DNA of 64,000 nucleotides from Zygnema cylindricum (taxonomy: Eukaryota > Streptophyta > Zygnematophyceae > Zygnematales > Zygnemataceae). Position 1 is the first letter of the stretch; each line of letters starts with the position of its first letter. The stretch lies in NCBI GenBank assembly GCA_037447655.1, contig JBBHKE010001339.1, positions 438,669-502,668 of the forward strand, read 5' to 3'. Below the pieces are notes generated by a model. The model did not search any database, had not been told where the DNA came from, and saw only the letters and a list, made by a program, of their open reading frames with translations. The position numbers and the translations under genes were made by a program. Below, piece after piece: positions 31,283 through 43,625 of this stretch.

Positions 31283-32407
31283 AAGTGCCGACTCCTAGTT
31301 GATACAAACCCAAATGATTGACCCTTTGAAAATCAGAACCCCAATACAACTTCACACCTGTGAAATAAGACATTTTGTGTGCTCAGTTCCCCCACAAAAT
31401 GCAAAGTTAGAATATGAGTATTTACATATATTCCCTCATTTTGACTTTCCCTTAGAAATGTCGCCACCCTGGCAAGCAAAAACTCTAACCAACTACACCC
31501 CTGTGTAGCGTGGACTCCTTTGAGCCGGTAGCAAAAAGAATCACTGAACATGGTAAACTAAATGAGTTTATATTAAATGGCAAAGTTTGCCGATTTATAA
31601 AGATGCTCTCTGGGAGAGAGGCGGCTACCTACCAAAAAATATTCTAAGTCCTAACAACCCCACTCTAAACCCACTAGTACTGAGGTACGGACCAATCACA
31701 GTACTATATTTTACATAAACGTACCTGTGCCAGTGTACCTTTTGTACGACCATCGTACGACATGGCCAAAAAGTCGACACATGGTATATCCAGATTCATT
31801 GCTATAATCCTCGGAGATGCCGCAAGCCAATGTGGTTGTGCCACGTGTCAATTGACGAGGTTGTGACCCCAAACCGCCAAAAATCGTATTCCGCGATCTC
31901 GGCATCTATTGCGACCGTCTGATCAGAACCGACATTTAATTATAGCCGTCAAAAATTGATGCGCGGTATTTTTTTCGCTATCGAAACAAACGCGTGTTCT
32001 CCGTTTTATCACCGTACCGTACTTCGTACTATATAAAACTGTATCTATGCACTACGTATCTATTTCCCGTTAAACGAATTAGTCTACGTGTAACTATTTA
32101 AATATTTATCAAACTCTACGTATAATAGCACTAGTCCTAGGCTTAACGAACAAAGCTAACGGCTACAGGTGACCTAACGGACGGTAGGTACCAAGATCAA
32201 TTTTTGCATCCGTCAAGACCCCTTTTGGTAAATTTAGCTAATCTAACCCTACCTTCTCTAGAGGGCCTAGGCAGCCATGGTTCTATCTCTTTATCCAACC
32301 TTTAGTGACTAAAACAAGTGTGGGAGCTTGGAGAAGGGAGTTAGAGGTAGACTGCCTTTGCCTTTTTCTAACCTTATACAGACGTAGAAAATACACAAAT
32401 ATCAACA
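31283..32407 (-). repeat. LTR of family I, minus orientation
   Basis: The reverse complement begins TGTTGATATTTGTG at 32407 and follows the plus-strand family I LTR throughout, including the tRNA-like module (about 32150-32215). With 30133-31269 it forms a tail-to-tail pair whose shared arms approach each other to within about 60 bases near 31250. Confidence 0.8.
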
Positions 32408-32788
32408 CTCCCATTATTTTCTAGTCTATTTTTCTTTCAACTCCCATAAAAAAACAAACGCCCCCTCCTCTGTTTTCCTTTTACTTTTTCTTTCTCCTTT
32501 CATAAAACTTTAAGACAATACCCTCATATTTTAAAAGCTCCATTAGATGAGCTAATATAAACATTCCATCTTGCTGGTCACACATTTTATGAATCCCACT
32601 TTTCATAAATCCAAGCAAATATTTTATCCACCTCATCTCTTTTCCATCCACACAAAGTCCAAAATCCCTCTTGCAATTTAACCAGCCATCCCCATCTCTA
32701 ATCTGCAACACACACCCTGATGCTATCCCTTTTACAAGCACACCTTCATAAATGGAATCTTTCCCATTAGTGATGTCAAAGCCATTCC
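32408..32788 (-). pseudogene. RNase H/pol C-terminal remnant of a family I element
   Basis: Minus-strand codons read DITNGKDSIYEGV, KEMRWIKYLLGFMKSGIHKMCDQQDG and KFYERRKK. These align with TWSDASYGD, KELMWVKSLL...CDNQAA and FVREK of the other elements but are heavily eroded. Element H is inserted at 32789. Confidence 0.7.
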
Positions 32789-33794
32789 TGTTGAAATAAC
32801 TAGATTTATATGGTATTTTCTGGGTCTAAATAGATCAGTAAAATAGAAAAAGAATAGGGCGGACAACTTGCCTCCACCTCCTCTCTCTAGCCACTATACT
32901 TGTTGTAGTCACTGAAGGATAGAGAGGGTAGTTGTTCCATGGCTGCCTTAGCTGTAGATGCACGACTAAAGAGTGACATACGTCACTCTCAACAAATTGG
33001 TTGAGTCCTGCAGGACTCAAACCTCCAACCGGTAGAGCGAAACGTAGTTGTTTGCTCTAACCGGTCTGTCGAAGAAGTCCGTTGCAGTACATGGGGTGTG
33101 ATATTTATTTTCATGTTGTTTAGAGGATCTAGTCCAATTAACGGAATTACGGATAGAATGCATATATATCCATAAGATTACAGTACGACACGTCACACAC
33201 GAAACAAATGAACCGGACATTACTTTTGACAGCTAATACTAAAAGCCGATTGGATCCGACTGCGCGTATCATCGTCAAGATCCCAGAATGACCACTTTGG
33301 GGATTTGCAGGTGTGGCATGACTTAGCGCCACGTGGCTGGATGACATTGGGATGCGGAGATCTCAGGGAGCATAAGGACGAATCGTATGGCAACAGGCGT
33401 CCACCAGAAGGTCTTGCCGTACACAGGCCGTACGGAAAGTACATCGGTCGTAGTACCTTTATATAATTTAGAGTCATATGATTGGTTTGTACATCAGCAG
33501 ATAGGGGCTGCGAGAGTTGTTTAGGACTTAGGAAAATCTGGTAGGTAGGCACCTCTCACTTAGAGAGTTTTGTATAAACTTGGCATCTTTGCCGCCTCAT
33601 AACTTATCGGTTGGTTAGCCGTTTTTTGTCATTCTTTTTGCTACCGACTCAAGAGAGTCCTGACTGCATAGGGATGCAGTCAAATTGTCATTTTTTTTGC
33701 TTGGGCATCAGTGGTTGTGGCTGAAAATTGGTTAGTTAAAAACTACTTAGAGGCTTCCTGAATTCTGTAGTCCAATGGAGGACACAGAATTGCA
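32789..33794 (+). repeat. 5' LTR of element H
   Basis: TGTTGAAATAAC to GAATTGCA. The antisense tRNA-like module at about 33000-33085 has an A-box-like CCGGTTAGAGC and a B-box-like GGTTTGAGTCC. TATAAA is at 33573-33578. Hairpins are GACTC/GAGTC (33646-33659) and CTGCAT-AGGG-ATGCAG (33664-33679), the latter a two-sided change relative to CTACAC/GTGTAG. The gag ATG is at 33775. The PBS 33795-33809 (GGTTTTGGGCCCACA) has two changes. Confidence 0.85.
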
Positions 33795-34875
33795 GGTTTT
33801 GGGCCCACACTTTAGGGTGCCCGTCTTCAATGGATATGGGTTTATCTATTATGAAGCCATGATGACAGGGGCTTTTTGCGAAAAACGATACTGGGGTATT
33901 GTCAGTGCACAAGTGAAACGTCCACCTCTAGGAACTCCACCAGGGTTTGGTGGATTAAGGTTTTTTGCAGCAACATCTGCCGCAACAGAGGAGGCACATG
34001 ATAGGGACAAAATTGTGTTTGAAAAGGGGAAAGAGAAAGAGACGCCTCTTACTCCTATTGCCCTTATTACCACGACACCCAGAGCGGTGGCCGTGAAAAC
34101 CGCGGAGAACGATACCCAAACGTGGGAAGACATCAACATGGTTGCCAAAAACTTCATTCTAAGACACCTCACTCACGCTTCGGCGACCCCCCACCTTCAC
34201 ATGTACAAGGCCGAGGAGTTTTGGGTGAGTTTGGTGGAGATCTATAGAGTTAGTATCATTAAGGAGCTCCAATTAGCAGGGCACAAGTTAGGGAATTATA
34301 CTTACAAATAGGGAAAGATGTTAGACTACTGTAATGATCTCTCTTATTTGTATATGGAGATGGAGAGTGCCGGGTGGACAGGTACAATGAAGATGAATGT
34401 TAACACCCATCATGAAGTTACCCGACGAGTATGAAAACATTCTGTAGCGAATACAAGAAATGACTAACAGTTCAAGGAAGTGGGACACAGTGGTCCAGGT
34501 GATACTAGTGCAGGAAAACACAATTGAGATTAGGAGAGGGGGAAAGAGCATCCATGCTCTAGCAAGAGGAGCAAACCGGTGGGGGAAGGATCCGAAAAAA
34601 CCATACAAAGAAGAGAAAGAAGAGTGTGGAGGACCGAGGCCCCCAAAGGGTCTTTGTCATTTTTCAAAAAATTGGAATACTTCATAGCGGATTGTGTCAA
34701 GCTGTCGCAGCTGAGGCTCCAAGAGAACCGTGGAGGGGGTTCTTCCAAAGGGAAGAAAAAGCACTTGTGGTCACAAAAGTGAAAGGAGAGACCAAAGACG
34801 AGTCCTCGGAGGAGGAGGATGGGGAGCTTCTTCTTGATGAGAGTCTCGAGGAGAAGGAGAAGGAGTCTAGAGTCT
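33775..34875 (+). pseudogene. gag of element H
   Basis: Open from the LTR ATG to 34311 (GYGFIYYEAMM, KNFILRHLTH, ATPHLHMYKAEEFW). Stops and frame changes follow. The zinc knuckle region near 34655 reads CHFSKNWNTS, so it is lost. The acidic tail SSEEEDGELLLDE ends at 34875, where a deletion joins it to integrase. Confidence 0.85.
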
Positions 34876-37032
34876 AATTCCTAAAAACAAAGTCAAAAAC
34901 ACCAACTTCAAATAATATAAAGCCTCGAGTGAGAAGTTGCATTGAACCCCCATTAAGAGAATAAGAAGTGATAATGGGGGAGAATATACCTCTAACCAGT
35001 TTGAGGAATACGTGAGAGATGAGGGAGTTCAGCACCTTATGATTGAAAAAGAGAAATATAATTTTGGTAAAACACATAGTGGTGATGAATGTAGAGAGGT
35101 CCATTGATCCATTCAAATATAATAAGGAAGTCAAAATCAGACTTGAAACGGATCAATTTTTTGACTTTGACTTTGAAGAGAAGGAAGATGGAGAAAAAGA
35201 AAAATCTGCATATCTACCAAAGGAGAAGGAGGAAAGGACAACATCCGAGGCAACGCCACAATACGAAGTGGAAATCGATGAGGAACTTGATGAGACACCG
35301 GAATTGGAAGATAGGGAAGCTGAAAATCTTCCTAAACAAAACACAAGGATGTCTTCCATACCGGCGTCCGATTTTGAAAGGGGATAAAGAAGTAGTAAAC
35401 GACTTCAGGAAAGACAAGTAAATAACCAACTCACAAAGATGTCTCACCCAGATGAACCTCATACATACTTAGAGGCCATAAACACCCCAGAAAGTAGGCG
35501 TTGGATCACTGCTATAAATGAAGAAATGGCCTCTATCATGGAAGCCAATACATGGGTGTTGGTAGATTGTCCATCGGACCGAAAACCGATCGGATGTAAG
35601 TGGGTTTTTAAACTTAAATTATACCCGGATAATACCATTGAAAGGTACAAAGCTAGGTTAGTTGCAAATGGGTATACTCAAAAAGAGGGGATAGACTACG
35701 AAGAAACCTTTGCACCTGTAGTCAGATTTCCTTCTGTTAGAATCCTTTTAAGTTTAGCCACAACAGAGGATATGGAAATACACCAAATGGATATTAAAAC
35801 GGCCTTTTTGCACGGAGAGTTGGAAGAAGAAATTTACATGTGGCAACCGGAAGGATTCGTGGAAAGTGGGGAAGAAAGCAAGGTTTGCAAATTGATAAAA
35901 TCACTCTATGGGCTTAAGCAAGCCCCGCGACAATGAAATATAAAATTGGACGAATTTCTGACCGGTTTGGGGTATATCAGAATTAGTTCAAATCACTCTA
36001 TATATTTATTTGAGGATGAGAATATAGTGATATTTATTATTGTTTATGTGGATGATTGGTTGGTCTTAAGCAAGTCCTTAGATAAGATTAACAAACTAAA
36101 ACGGGATCTTAGGAGCCATTTTGATATGAAAGAACTCGGTGAAGCGAATTACAATTTTGGGAATTCAAATGGAGAAAGATAGAGGGAATAGGATTATAAG
36201 ACTCACACAAAAAGTAGCAATCGGTAATATGCTAGAAAAATTTCAGATGAAAAAAGCAAATGGATGTACTACTCCCATAGATTTGAAGAAAGTGTTGAGG
36301 GGAGTGAAGAGAGAGGAATATTGGTTTTTAATGATGAGATGGATGAGATAGAAAGAAAATTTATAGAAAATATCCCTTATCGACAGATTGTAGGCAGTTT
36401 AATCTATTTTATGAACTGTACCCGTCCGGATATAGCCGCAGGTGTAGGTGTCCTTATTAGAAGTCTAAATGAACCAAGAAAGAGAGACGGGGAGGCTACC
36501 AAAAGGGTGATGAGGTATCTGGTGGGAACAAGGGAATTGTGGTTGCATTTGGGAGGGGAGCACACTAACATCATCACTTGGAGTGATGCCAGTGGAGATG
36601 TGCCTTTAAGGCGGTGTACGAAAGGATATGTGTTGCAAATTGGATCCGGTGCATGTTGTTGGAGTAGCAAGCAACAAAAAGTAGTTGCTCAATCCACTAT
36701 GGAGGCTGAATACATGGCTTCTTGTGCTGCAACCAAAGAATTAATGTGGGTTAAATCTCTCCTTGAAGAACTTGGGTTCATGAGGTCTAGAACTCAAAAT
36801 GTTTTTTGTGATAATCAAGTTGATATCATTATTGCAGCTAATCCAAAACAGAACTTCAAGCTAAACATATGGATAATAGACTAAGCTTTGTCCCAGAGAA
36901 GGTAGAAACTAAAATAATTAAACTGGTTCATATAACTGATAGAGAAATTATTGTAGACATGATGACAAAACCAGTGCCTTCCCCTAAGTTTATTTTTTGC
37001 AGAGAAAATTGGATTAAAATTAAAAAGTGACT
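34876..37032 (+). pseudogene. Partial integrase, reverse transcriptase and RNase H of H
   Basis: An integrase scrap with frameshifts (34880-35035) is joined to the linker KRNIILVKHIVVM (35043 on). Reverse transcriptase is largely readable ([54 protein letters not shown]), with a stop at 35934 and YVDDWL near 36050. Frameshifts occur near 36150 and 36290. RNase H (TWSDASGDVPLRR, STMEAEYMAS, CDNQVD) decays after 36880. Confidence 0.9.
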
Positions 37033-37047
37033 AGGCATTAAGAGGAG

Positions 37048-37935
37048 TGTTGAAAAGAGGTAATTAACAGTTCACTTCTCTAATTTATTTCCACTTTAAA
37101 GAGAGAGAGTGAGGATCAAAGGCACGCCATCGCTGCCGCGATATTTAGAAAGTGGCAGATTTAGAAATAGATGATATTTTACCAAAATGGTGCCTAGGTC
37201 CTGATTTAAACCTGGGTCTGCGGACCACTATCTAGCCGTACGTCTTATCCACTAAGGCGTTATCAAAACGATACAACTGACGAGTTTCAAAGATTTGTAA
37301 ACGTTAACGCAACAACTAATTAACACCAAACTAGCGAAGAGGAACAATTCATGCATGTACGCGAATCTGAACCGTGTAAAATATATTTTGATCGGACGAC
37401 CGACATTATAGCCGCCACGCAAAGGGAACTTTTGGCGGCATACAGAGATAACGTCACGCGGTGCCACGTGGCGCCACATTATTTGATACCGGAGAAGATG
37501 GGAGGAAGAACCATGGCTCTTGATTTGACATGTGTCACCTTGTAGACCTTATCGTACAATGGTCGTACAATAAGTACATCGCCCATTATACCTTCTAGTA
37601 CTATATAGTGTTCCTATTCGACTAGGGCTTAGTAGTAGGTAGTCGTGAGTAGGCAGACCAATACTTAGTGATATTTAGGGACCTCTCTCTAAGAGAACTT
37701 GTAACTATAAAGGTCATCTTTGACCAGCCATAACTTACTGCTCACGGGAGCAAATTCAGTGAATCTTTTTGCGTTTAACTCAGGGGAGTCTTGTCCTCAC
37801 ACGGGTGAAGGTGGTCATAATATTTTTTTGCCTGGGCGACGGTTATTCAGTGGGAAAGTGGAAGGGGCAAATATTATCCTAGAGGCTATACATAGGCTGC
37901 TCATTCTGTGGGTCAATGGAGACCACATAATTTCA
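37048..37935 (+). repeat. 3' LTR of element H (A/B type)
   Basis: TGTTGAAAAGAGG after the purine stretch ATTAAGAGGAG, ending AATTTCA. The antisense tRNA-like module (about 37190-37265) is the most tRNA-like in the window: A-box-like AGTGGATAAGACG and B-box-like GGTTTAAATCA. Leader hairpins GGTCA/TGACC and TGCTC-ACGG-GAGCA are kept. Confidence 0.8.
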
Positions 37936-37949
37936 CCCTTGTATCGGCA

Positions 37950-38282
37950 ATACAACACCGAGAGTGTAAGACTTAGGACTTAGAGCATTTTATGTATCTT
38001 GACTTCGAAGTAGTAAAAATACAAACAGTTTTTGGGAAACTTGTGAGTATTCTATCTTGAGCATTATTGGGTCAATTTTACTAAAACTTTGGGAGTTGTC
38101 ACTGTTTATGTTGCTCTATATTGTGATAAAGTTTTGTGAAGTTTTGATCTTTGTATAAGATTTGGTGAACACTTGAAACCAGCTGTTTGGTAGGATTCTT
38201 GATAGCTTCTAAGAGTGTATCATGTCAACTTCTACTACTACAGCTGCTCCTCCACCTGCTCCGCTAGTTGTAAAACAACAGT
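37950..38282 (+). repeat. LTR fragment resembling the S family, with in-LTR ATG
   Basis: Weak similarity to S1/S2 in order of T-rich blocks and in the terminus AACAACA. An ATG at about 38222 opens MSTSTTTAAPPPAPLVVKQQ up to the end. The fragment is joined abruptly to a minus-strand family I LTR. Confidence 0.5.
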
Positions 38283-38850
38283 TGTGTCACGTGTCAATTG
38301 ACATGGTTGTGACCGCAAACTGCCAAAAAACGTATTCCGCGATCTCGGCATCTATCGCGGCCGTCTGATCAGAACCGACATTTAATTATTGTCGTCGAAA
38401 AATTGATGCGCGGTATTTGTTTCACTATCGAAACATATGCGTGCTATCCGTTTTATCACCGTACCATACTTCGTACTATATAAAACTGTATCTATGCACT
38501 ACGTATCTTTTTCCCGTTAAACGAATTAGTCTACGTGTAACTATTTACATATTTATCAAACTCTACGTATAATAGCACTAGTCCTAGGCTTAACGAACAA
38601 AGCTAACGGCTACAGGTGACTTAACGGACGCTAGGTACCAAGATTAATTCCTGGGTCCGTCAAGACTTTTTTTGGTAAATCTACCTAATCTACCCCATAT
38701 CTTCTCTAGAGGGCCTAGGCAGCCATGGCTCTATCTCTCTATCCAGCCTTGCGTGACTACAACAAGTGTGGGAGCTTGGAGAAGGGAGTTAGAGGCAGAC
38801 TGCCTTTGCCTTTTTCTAACCTTATACTGACCTAGAAAATGCACAAATAT
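38283..38850 (-). repeat. Second minus-strand family I LTR fragment
   Basis: About 90% identical by eye to 31832-32400. It includes the tRNA-like module region (about 38590-38665) and the LTR start near 38850 followed by a purine tract. Confidence 0.8.
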
Positions 38851-39109
38851 CAACCCTCCCCTTATTTTCTAGTCTATTTTCCTTTCAACTCCTAAAAAAA
38901 AACAAACACCCCCTCCCTTTTTTTCTTTTTTCCATTTCCTTTTCCTTTCATAAAACTTTAAGACAATACCCTCATATTTTAAAAGGTCCATTAGATGAGC
39001 TGAAATAAACATTCCATCTTGTTGATCACACATTTTATTAAGCATCCCACTTTTCATAAATCCGAGCAAATATTTAATCCACCTCATCTCTTTTCCATCC
39101 ACACAAAGT
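38851..39109 (-). pseudogene. Second pol C-terminal remnant of family I
   Basis: Minus-strand codons DGKEMRWIKYLLGFMKSG, CDQQDGMF, KFYERKRK and a terminal VERKID match the remnant at 32408-32788. The segment is truncated by the palindrome at 39110. Confidence 0.7.
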
Positions 39110-39248
39110 CAATTGAAAACTGGGTCAGACGGATCCGCACTGAAAACAAAGTAAGTTCACTAAGTTATAAGTATGCCCCCATGTACTTGTAACTTAGTGA
39201 ACTTACTTTGTTTTTTAGCGCGGATCCGCTGGACCCGGTTTTCAATTG
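39110..39248. repeat. 139-bp near-perfect palindrome
   Basis: Arms of about 65 bases starting CAATTGAAAAC and ending GTTTTCAATTG, including AACAAAGTAAGTTCACTAAG and its complement, with an 8-base spacer. The right arm is partly preserved in R1 copy 1 (12236-12290), so it is tied to the R1 repeat. Confidence 0.85.
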
Positions 39249-39943
39249 TCCCTATGTGTAAGAACATAATCGTAGCTTACGTTTGTGACGATTGTATACG
39301 TCGACAATACCTGTGACGGCTGTCACCGTCTACAATCTGTGTTGTCGCACGTTATTTTTTGGAACTGCTTGTGACGTCGCATGTCTTAACGTGACATTGT
39401 AGACGTACCGCATTCCAGCCTGTACATTTCACGGTTGAAGAAGATGCGCTTTGCCTTTGCGTCTCCTTCCGGTCGACGTGAAATGGCATCAAAATTTCGA
39501 GACCCCTGTAAAAAAAAAATCCGTACTGAACGAAAACGGACAAAACCAAACAAATTGTGTACTTCTCTTCGTCGTATTCAACACAAACGGACAAAACATA
39601 GTGAATTCTGTACTTTTCTTTGTCCTTGGAAATCGTATGAAAATTTTTGAAAATTACGTCACGTGCGAATGTATGTTCCTATTTGTTTATCGAGAATACC
39701 TAGTTTTAAAACACATCGCGCATGTGTTTTAAACATAAGGTTGAAGATAACGTTTTTTGTCGTGGAAGTGGGTCGAAAAACACAAGACGAAAAATTTTCG
39801 TGCATCCTAAGTTCGAGGATGACGCAAATTGTACTTTACAAATTTGCGATTCCTTCGTACAGTTGCAACTTAGACAGTAGGGCGCTAAGTTTTACAGGAA
39901 AACGACAGAAAAAAACCCTTACTTATGCACATGGGGACATACC
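39247..39943. repeat. Dispersed repeat R1, copy 2, with inverted termini
   Basis: Left terminus TGTCCCTATGTGTAAG and right terminus CTTATGCACATGGGGACA are imperfect inverted repeats. The body matches copy 1 (12290-12700). Likely a non-autonomous DNA element of about 700 bp. Target duplication not resolved. Confidence 0.6.
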
Positions 39944-42900
39944 CTTATCCAGTCGCAACGGTTTGGTTTGGTTTGAAAATTTCAAACCGGGTCTGAAACC
40001 GTTTGGTTCGGTTAGGGCCAATTCGGAACCGAACCGAACCGAATCCAACCGGGCCAAGGGCTTCAATACGTCGTGAATTACGATTAATGTTAATCACACT
40101 ATGCCGGTGCCTCTACATTACAACCCTTAAACCTAAAACATAATATTTTTTCCTTTACGCTAATATAGTTACGGTTTAATCGTTGTTCAAGAGGTATTTA
40201 AATAGTGTGATGCACGAAATGTGTCAATCCGAACTAAAATTGCTCTTTGTTTCATACAAAAATACAAAAAAACATAATTGTTCAAACCGTATTTTACTCA
40301 CGATTCAATCGCGCGAATTATACGTAAGTAACGCATTGAACGATTTGAAAAAATCGTTAAAATCGTTAACGATTTTGTATCCGTACTATTCCGTGCATGT
40401 AAAAAAAATTCTGTACGATCGTACAGAATTCAAACTTACCGCTCGCAAATGGTGCAACACCGCAACGTCTCTTTTCGTAAAAGTTTGTACATTTTCGGTA
40501 AAATTTGATACATTTCCGTAAAATTCCATACATTTTCCGTAAAATTTATGTCCAGTTTACCGGACACAAAGTACTAAGAAGTGCAGCGTATCTTTTCGTT
40601 AAAGTCCGTACATTTCCCGTAAAATACCGTACATTTCTGTATATTTTCCGTTTTGTTTACCGGACTGAAAGTACTCCGCATTTTTTTGCGATTTTTTCAA
40701 AAGTCACGAATTATACGTAGATATCGGAAAAAATGAAAATATCGCACGATTTGAACAACAACGCAAAAAAAGTGTCATATAATAGCGTCAACACGAGAAA
40801 CTGAGTGGTTTCGACGCGAGAGGGGGACTCAAAGTTGAATCATAGTAATAAAATAAGAGGAAAATAGTGCGAACCTATTTTTTCATGTTTGTGAACACGG
40901 ACTATAGCGGCGACACTTTGGGAATGTGTATCTAGAGTAGCGTTAGATGTGTATATTACTATATTACCATTAATTTTTTGTTGGCGTTAAGACCTTGGAC
41001 ATAGAATATGGCCTTTAATCGTTGTTAACGTTAAGAAAGTATTAGTGTAAAAAGTTAATTAGCGTTATTAACTCTATTTTCACTATTTTGAAAAAAAAAA
41101 TTACTCTAATTTATCCACAACTCTAATTTGGGTACATTTCGCCTATAACGGATCTACGATCAAGATCTTTACACTAAAATAGGTTCAAGTACAAAATCTG
41201 AAAAATCGTACACCGTCGCGTCCTTTTACTCTAATTGATTCGTAACTCTAATTGGGTTTTCTCCCGTATAATTAATACGTGCACAATATTTTTACACTAA
41301 AATAGGTACGATCTTATCATGCCTTTTATTATGAGCGCAGTTTTACGCTCAATCACGCTTATTTTCATCCATGTTTTGTTTTTTTACTTAACAAAGTACC
41401 ATTTTGTACGGATTATCACGTCTGTACACCACACTATTCAAGAACATAATTTAGAATTTTTAACGCTAATTTACCAAAACCTTAATTAACGTAAAATTAA
41501 AAATAGTGTTATTAATTCTGTTTAAGGTTTTGGGGTCAAAATTTAGGGTCGCCGATATAGCGTTAATTACGCTAATAACGATTTAAGGTGTACAGAATAT
41601 AGTCGTTAAAAATATATATTTATCAACACTTATAATTTCTTACTATAATAGCGATTCACATTGTACTATACAGTACCTGTATGGAACAAAACTCAAACCT
41701 AAGTACAATGCCCGAACTGTACGATCGTTTTTTGTTCTATGCTCAAAACCATAGTTCAAAAGTAGGTTAAAGTAGGCCCATACAATATGCCCTTAAGACC
41801 CATATTGTATTGGTCGAAAAATGAAAAAAAATAGTTACAGGGTTGAGTTGCACATCGATCGATAGAGAATTAAACGTCATGTCTAAATTTTGAAAACAAA
41901 TCGGACAAAAAAAACAATTTCTGTGAGTTTTGAGGTAAAACTTGTTTAAACCGTTAGATTCAGACGATCGGACGGTCTCTGATCAAAGTAGTGATCTAAG
42001 AAGATCACATGAAAAGCCCATAATACAACTTACGATAGGACTATCTGTCATATTAGCGTCTGCAATTTTGAACGTCCGCGTGTTTTAGTTCGCTAAAAAA
42101 TTTCGTCCGTCGGCGTGCGCTGAACTATGATCATACGTCAGATTCGTACGTCCGTACAATAGTGTCCACAACGAACACCCATACAGTATGCCTACTCTAC
42201 GCGAGTTTAGTGCCAAGTTTTGTGCGCCTACCAAAGGCCTACCATAAAAACGCCTACTTTTGAACTATGCTCAAAACATATTTTTCATAAATATTTATTC
42301 TTCCCGTATTTTTCTTTATGTTTGGCTGTACTCGCAACGTGTCAAATTCTGAGGGCCTAAATTAAAGACTCGCGTTATGTTTGAAAATGCCAAATTGGCC
42401 TAGTGGGCCCAATGTTGCCAGTTGATCCGAAATGGACACGTCCGCCCGAGCCACGGAACCTCGGTTCTGTCCATCCTCGGTTTGCGTTCTCGCACGCGCA
42501 TGGGTTAACCATCGGTTAAGCCGATAGCTTAACCAATAGCTTTGTCCCAAACGACAAAGCAAAGTTCATCCTAATTGATCCATATCAGGTTTTCGGCCCA
42601 TTGGGCGTCAGCTCATTACACACCCGATTTCCGCCATGACCTCTTTGTGCGCCCGCCGGATGACCGGAGTCATCATTTTGGCCACAGAGAATTGGCCGCG
42701 TGGCAGCGATAAACAAATAGGAAGAAAACATACGGGAAAAAAGGATTTGGAATAACTTTTTTTTATGGCTGGTTACTTTAAGCGTCTCAATTTTTATTTC
42801 GGAACAACTCCCAAATTGGACGAACTCTTTTCGTTTTGCTAAAAAAGGTTTTGAAAAATCTCATGGGCAGAATTTATTTTTCCTGTTTTCTAGTTTCATT

Positions 42901-43394
42901 CGTACACTACACGTGTACAAAAACTAGAGGCCGGCTTGATTCTCCGCGGCTATCCCAATCATTGATCTTGAAATAAAGCCACTTTGGGACTTAATGGCCC
43001 CTAGCAATCACTGCATTCGCCGTACGTCTGTCGTATTCAAATTTCACAATTCAAACCGTTTGAAAACAAAACAGCAAAATGTCGCAACGGCTCTAATTTT
43101 TTCTTTCCGTTGGCGCTTATCGCGTGCGGTCCAACGGTCATCTCCCCGCAAATTCCGTACTTTTGTCTGCTGCCAGCCGGCGCACGTGAGAATACTCGTG
43201 TGACGATATGAACAACAATACGTCAAAAAATCGAACCGTTGATTGAGATCCTCTGCCGTCGATGAGGCGACCGTTGCCTACACGTGGCAGCTTCGTTCTC
43301 CGCCTTCATAATGGCCTGCCTCGAACATATTTGAAATCCACCTTCGCACTCCTTTCCATCTCTGGCCTTCGACTCCCGAGAATTCTCGCTCTCT
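39944..43394. other. Gene-poor, diverged repeat region
   Basis: No gene that I can support. It contains a GAACC-rich stretch (about 39960-40055), an imperfect direct repeat (about 40468-40590 against 40588-40680, both with TTTACCGGAC), and another direct repeat (about 41102-41190 against 41228-41312, sharing ACTCTAATT...TTTACACTAAAATAGGT). Short open frames here have no recognisable domains. Confidence 0.5.
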
Positions 43395-43515
43395 CTCCCT
43401 TCTCCCTCATTTCCCTCCATTGATCTCTCTATTTCTTCCCTCCATTTCTCTCCCTCTCACATCCTTTCTGCCAATCTCTCTCCCTCTCTATCTCTCGCTC
43501 TTACCACCTCTTACC
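43395..43515 (+). promoter_or_regulatory. Pyrimidine-rich leader upstream of the membrane protein gene
   Basis: A dense CT tract (CTCTCTCCC repeats) on the sense strand about 110-230 bases before the first ATG. It is probably 5' UTR or core promoter. I cannot place the transcription start. Confidence 0.4.
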
Positions 43516-43625
43516 GATGCAAATATTTTTTAATGCCGAATATTCAATAGAAAAATTGTGGAAAATATTCGACTCTTATCCATTATCACTTCCCTCTTTT
43601 ATCTCTCTCTTCTCTTCACTCCGAA

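Larger units (their letters stand above)
32789..37935 (+). mobile_element. Mosaic copia element H
   Basis: The 5' LTR and gag are of the D type, a middle piece of integrase follows, and the reverse transcriptase, RNase H and 3' LTR are closer to the A/B type. The two LTRs are clearly different in U3, and no matching flank duplication is visible (ATTCC left, CCCTT right). Large deletions remove protease and most of integrase. Template switching or recombination between two subfamilies would explain this. Confidence 0.7.

Noticed and set aside
37190-37265. A functional tRNA gene
   Set aside because: A- and B-box-like motifs are present, but the T-stem is broken and no full cloverleaf can be folded. 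It is part of the LTR.
39663-40076. 137-codon open frame
   Set aside because: It spans the end of repeat R1 and a GAACC-rich stretch, with no recognisable domain.
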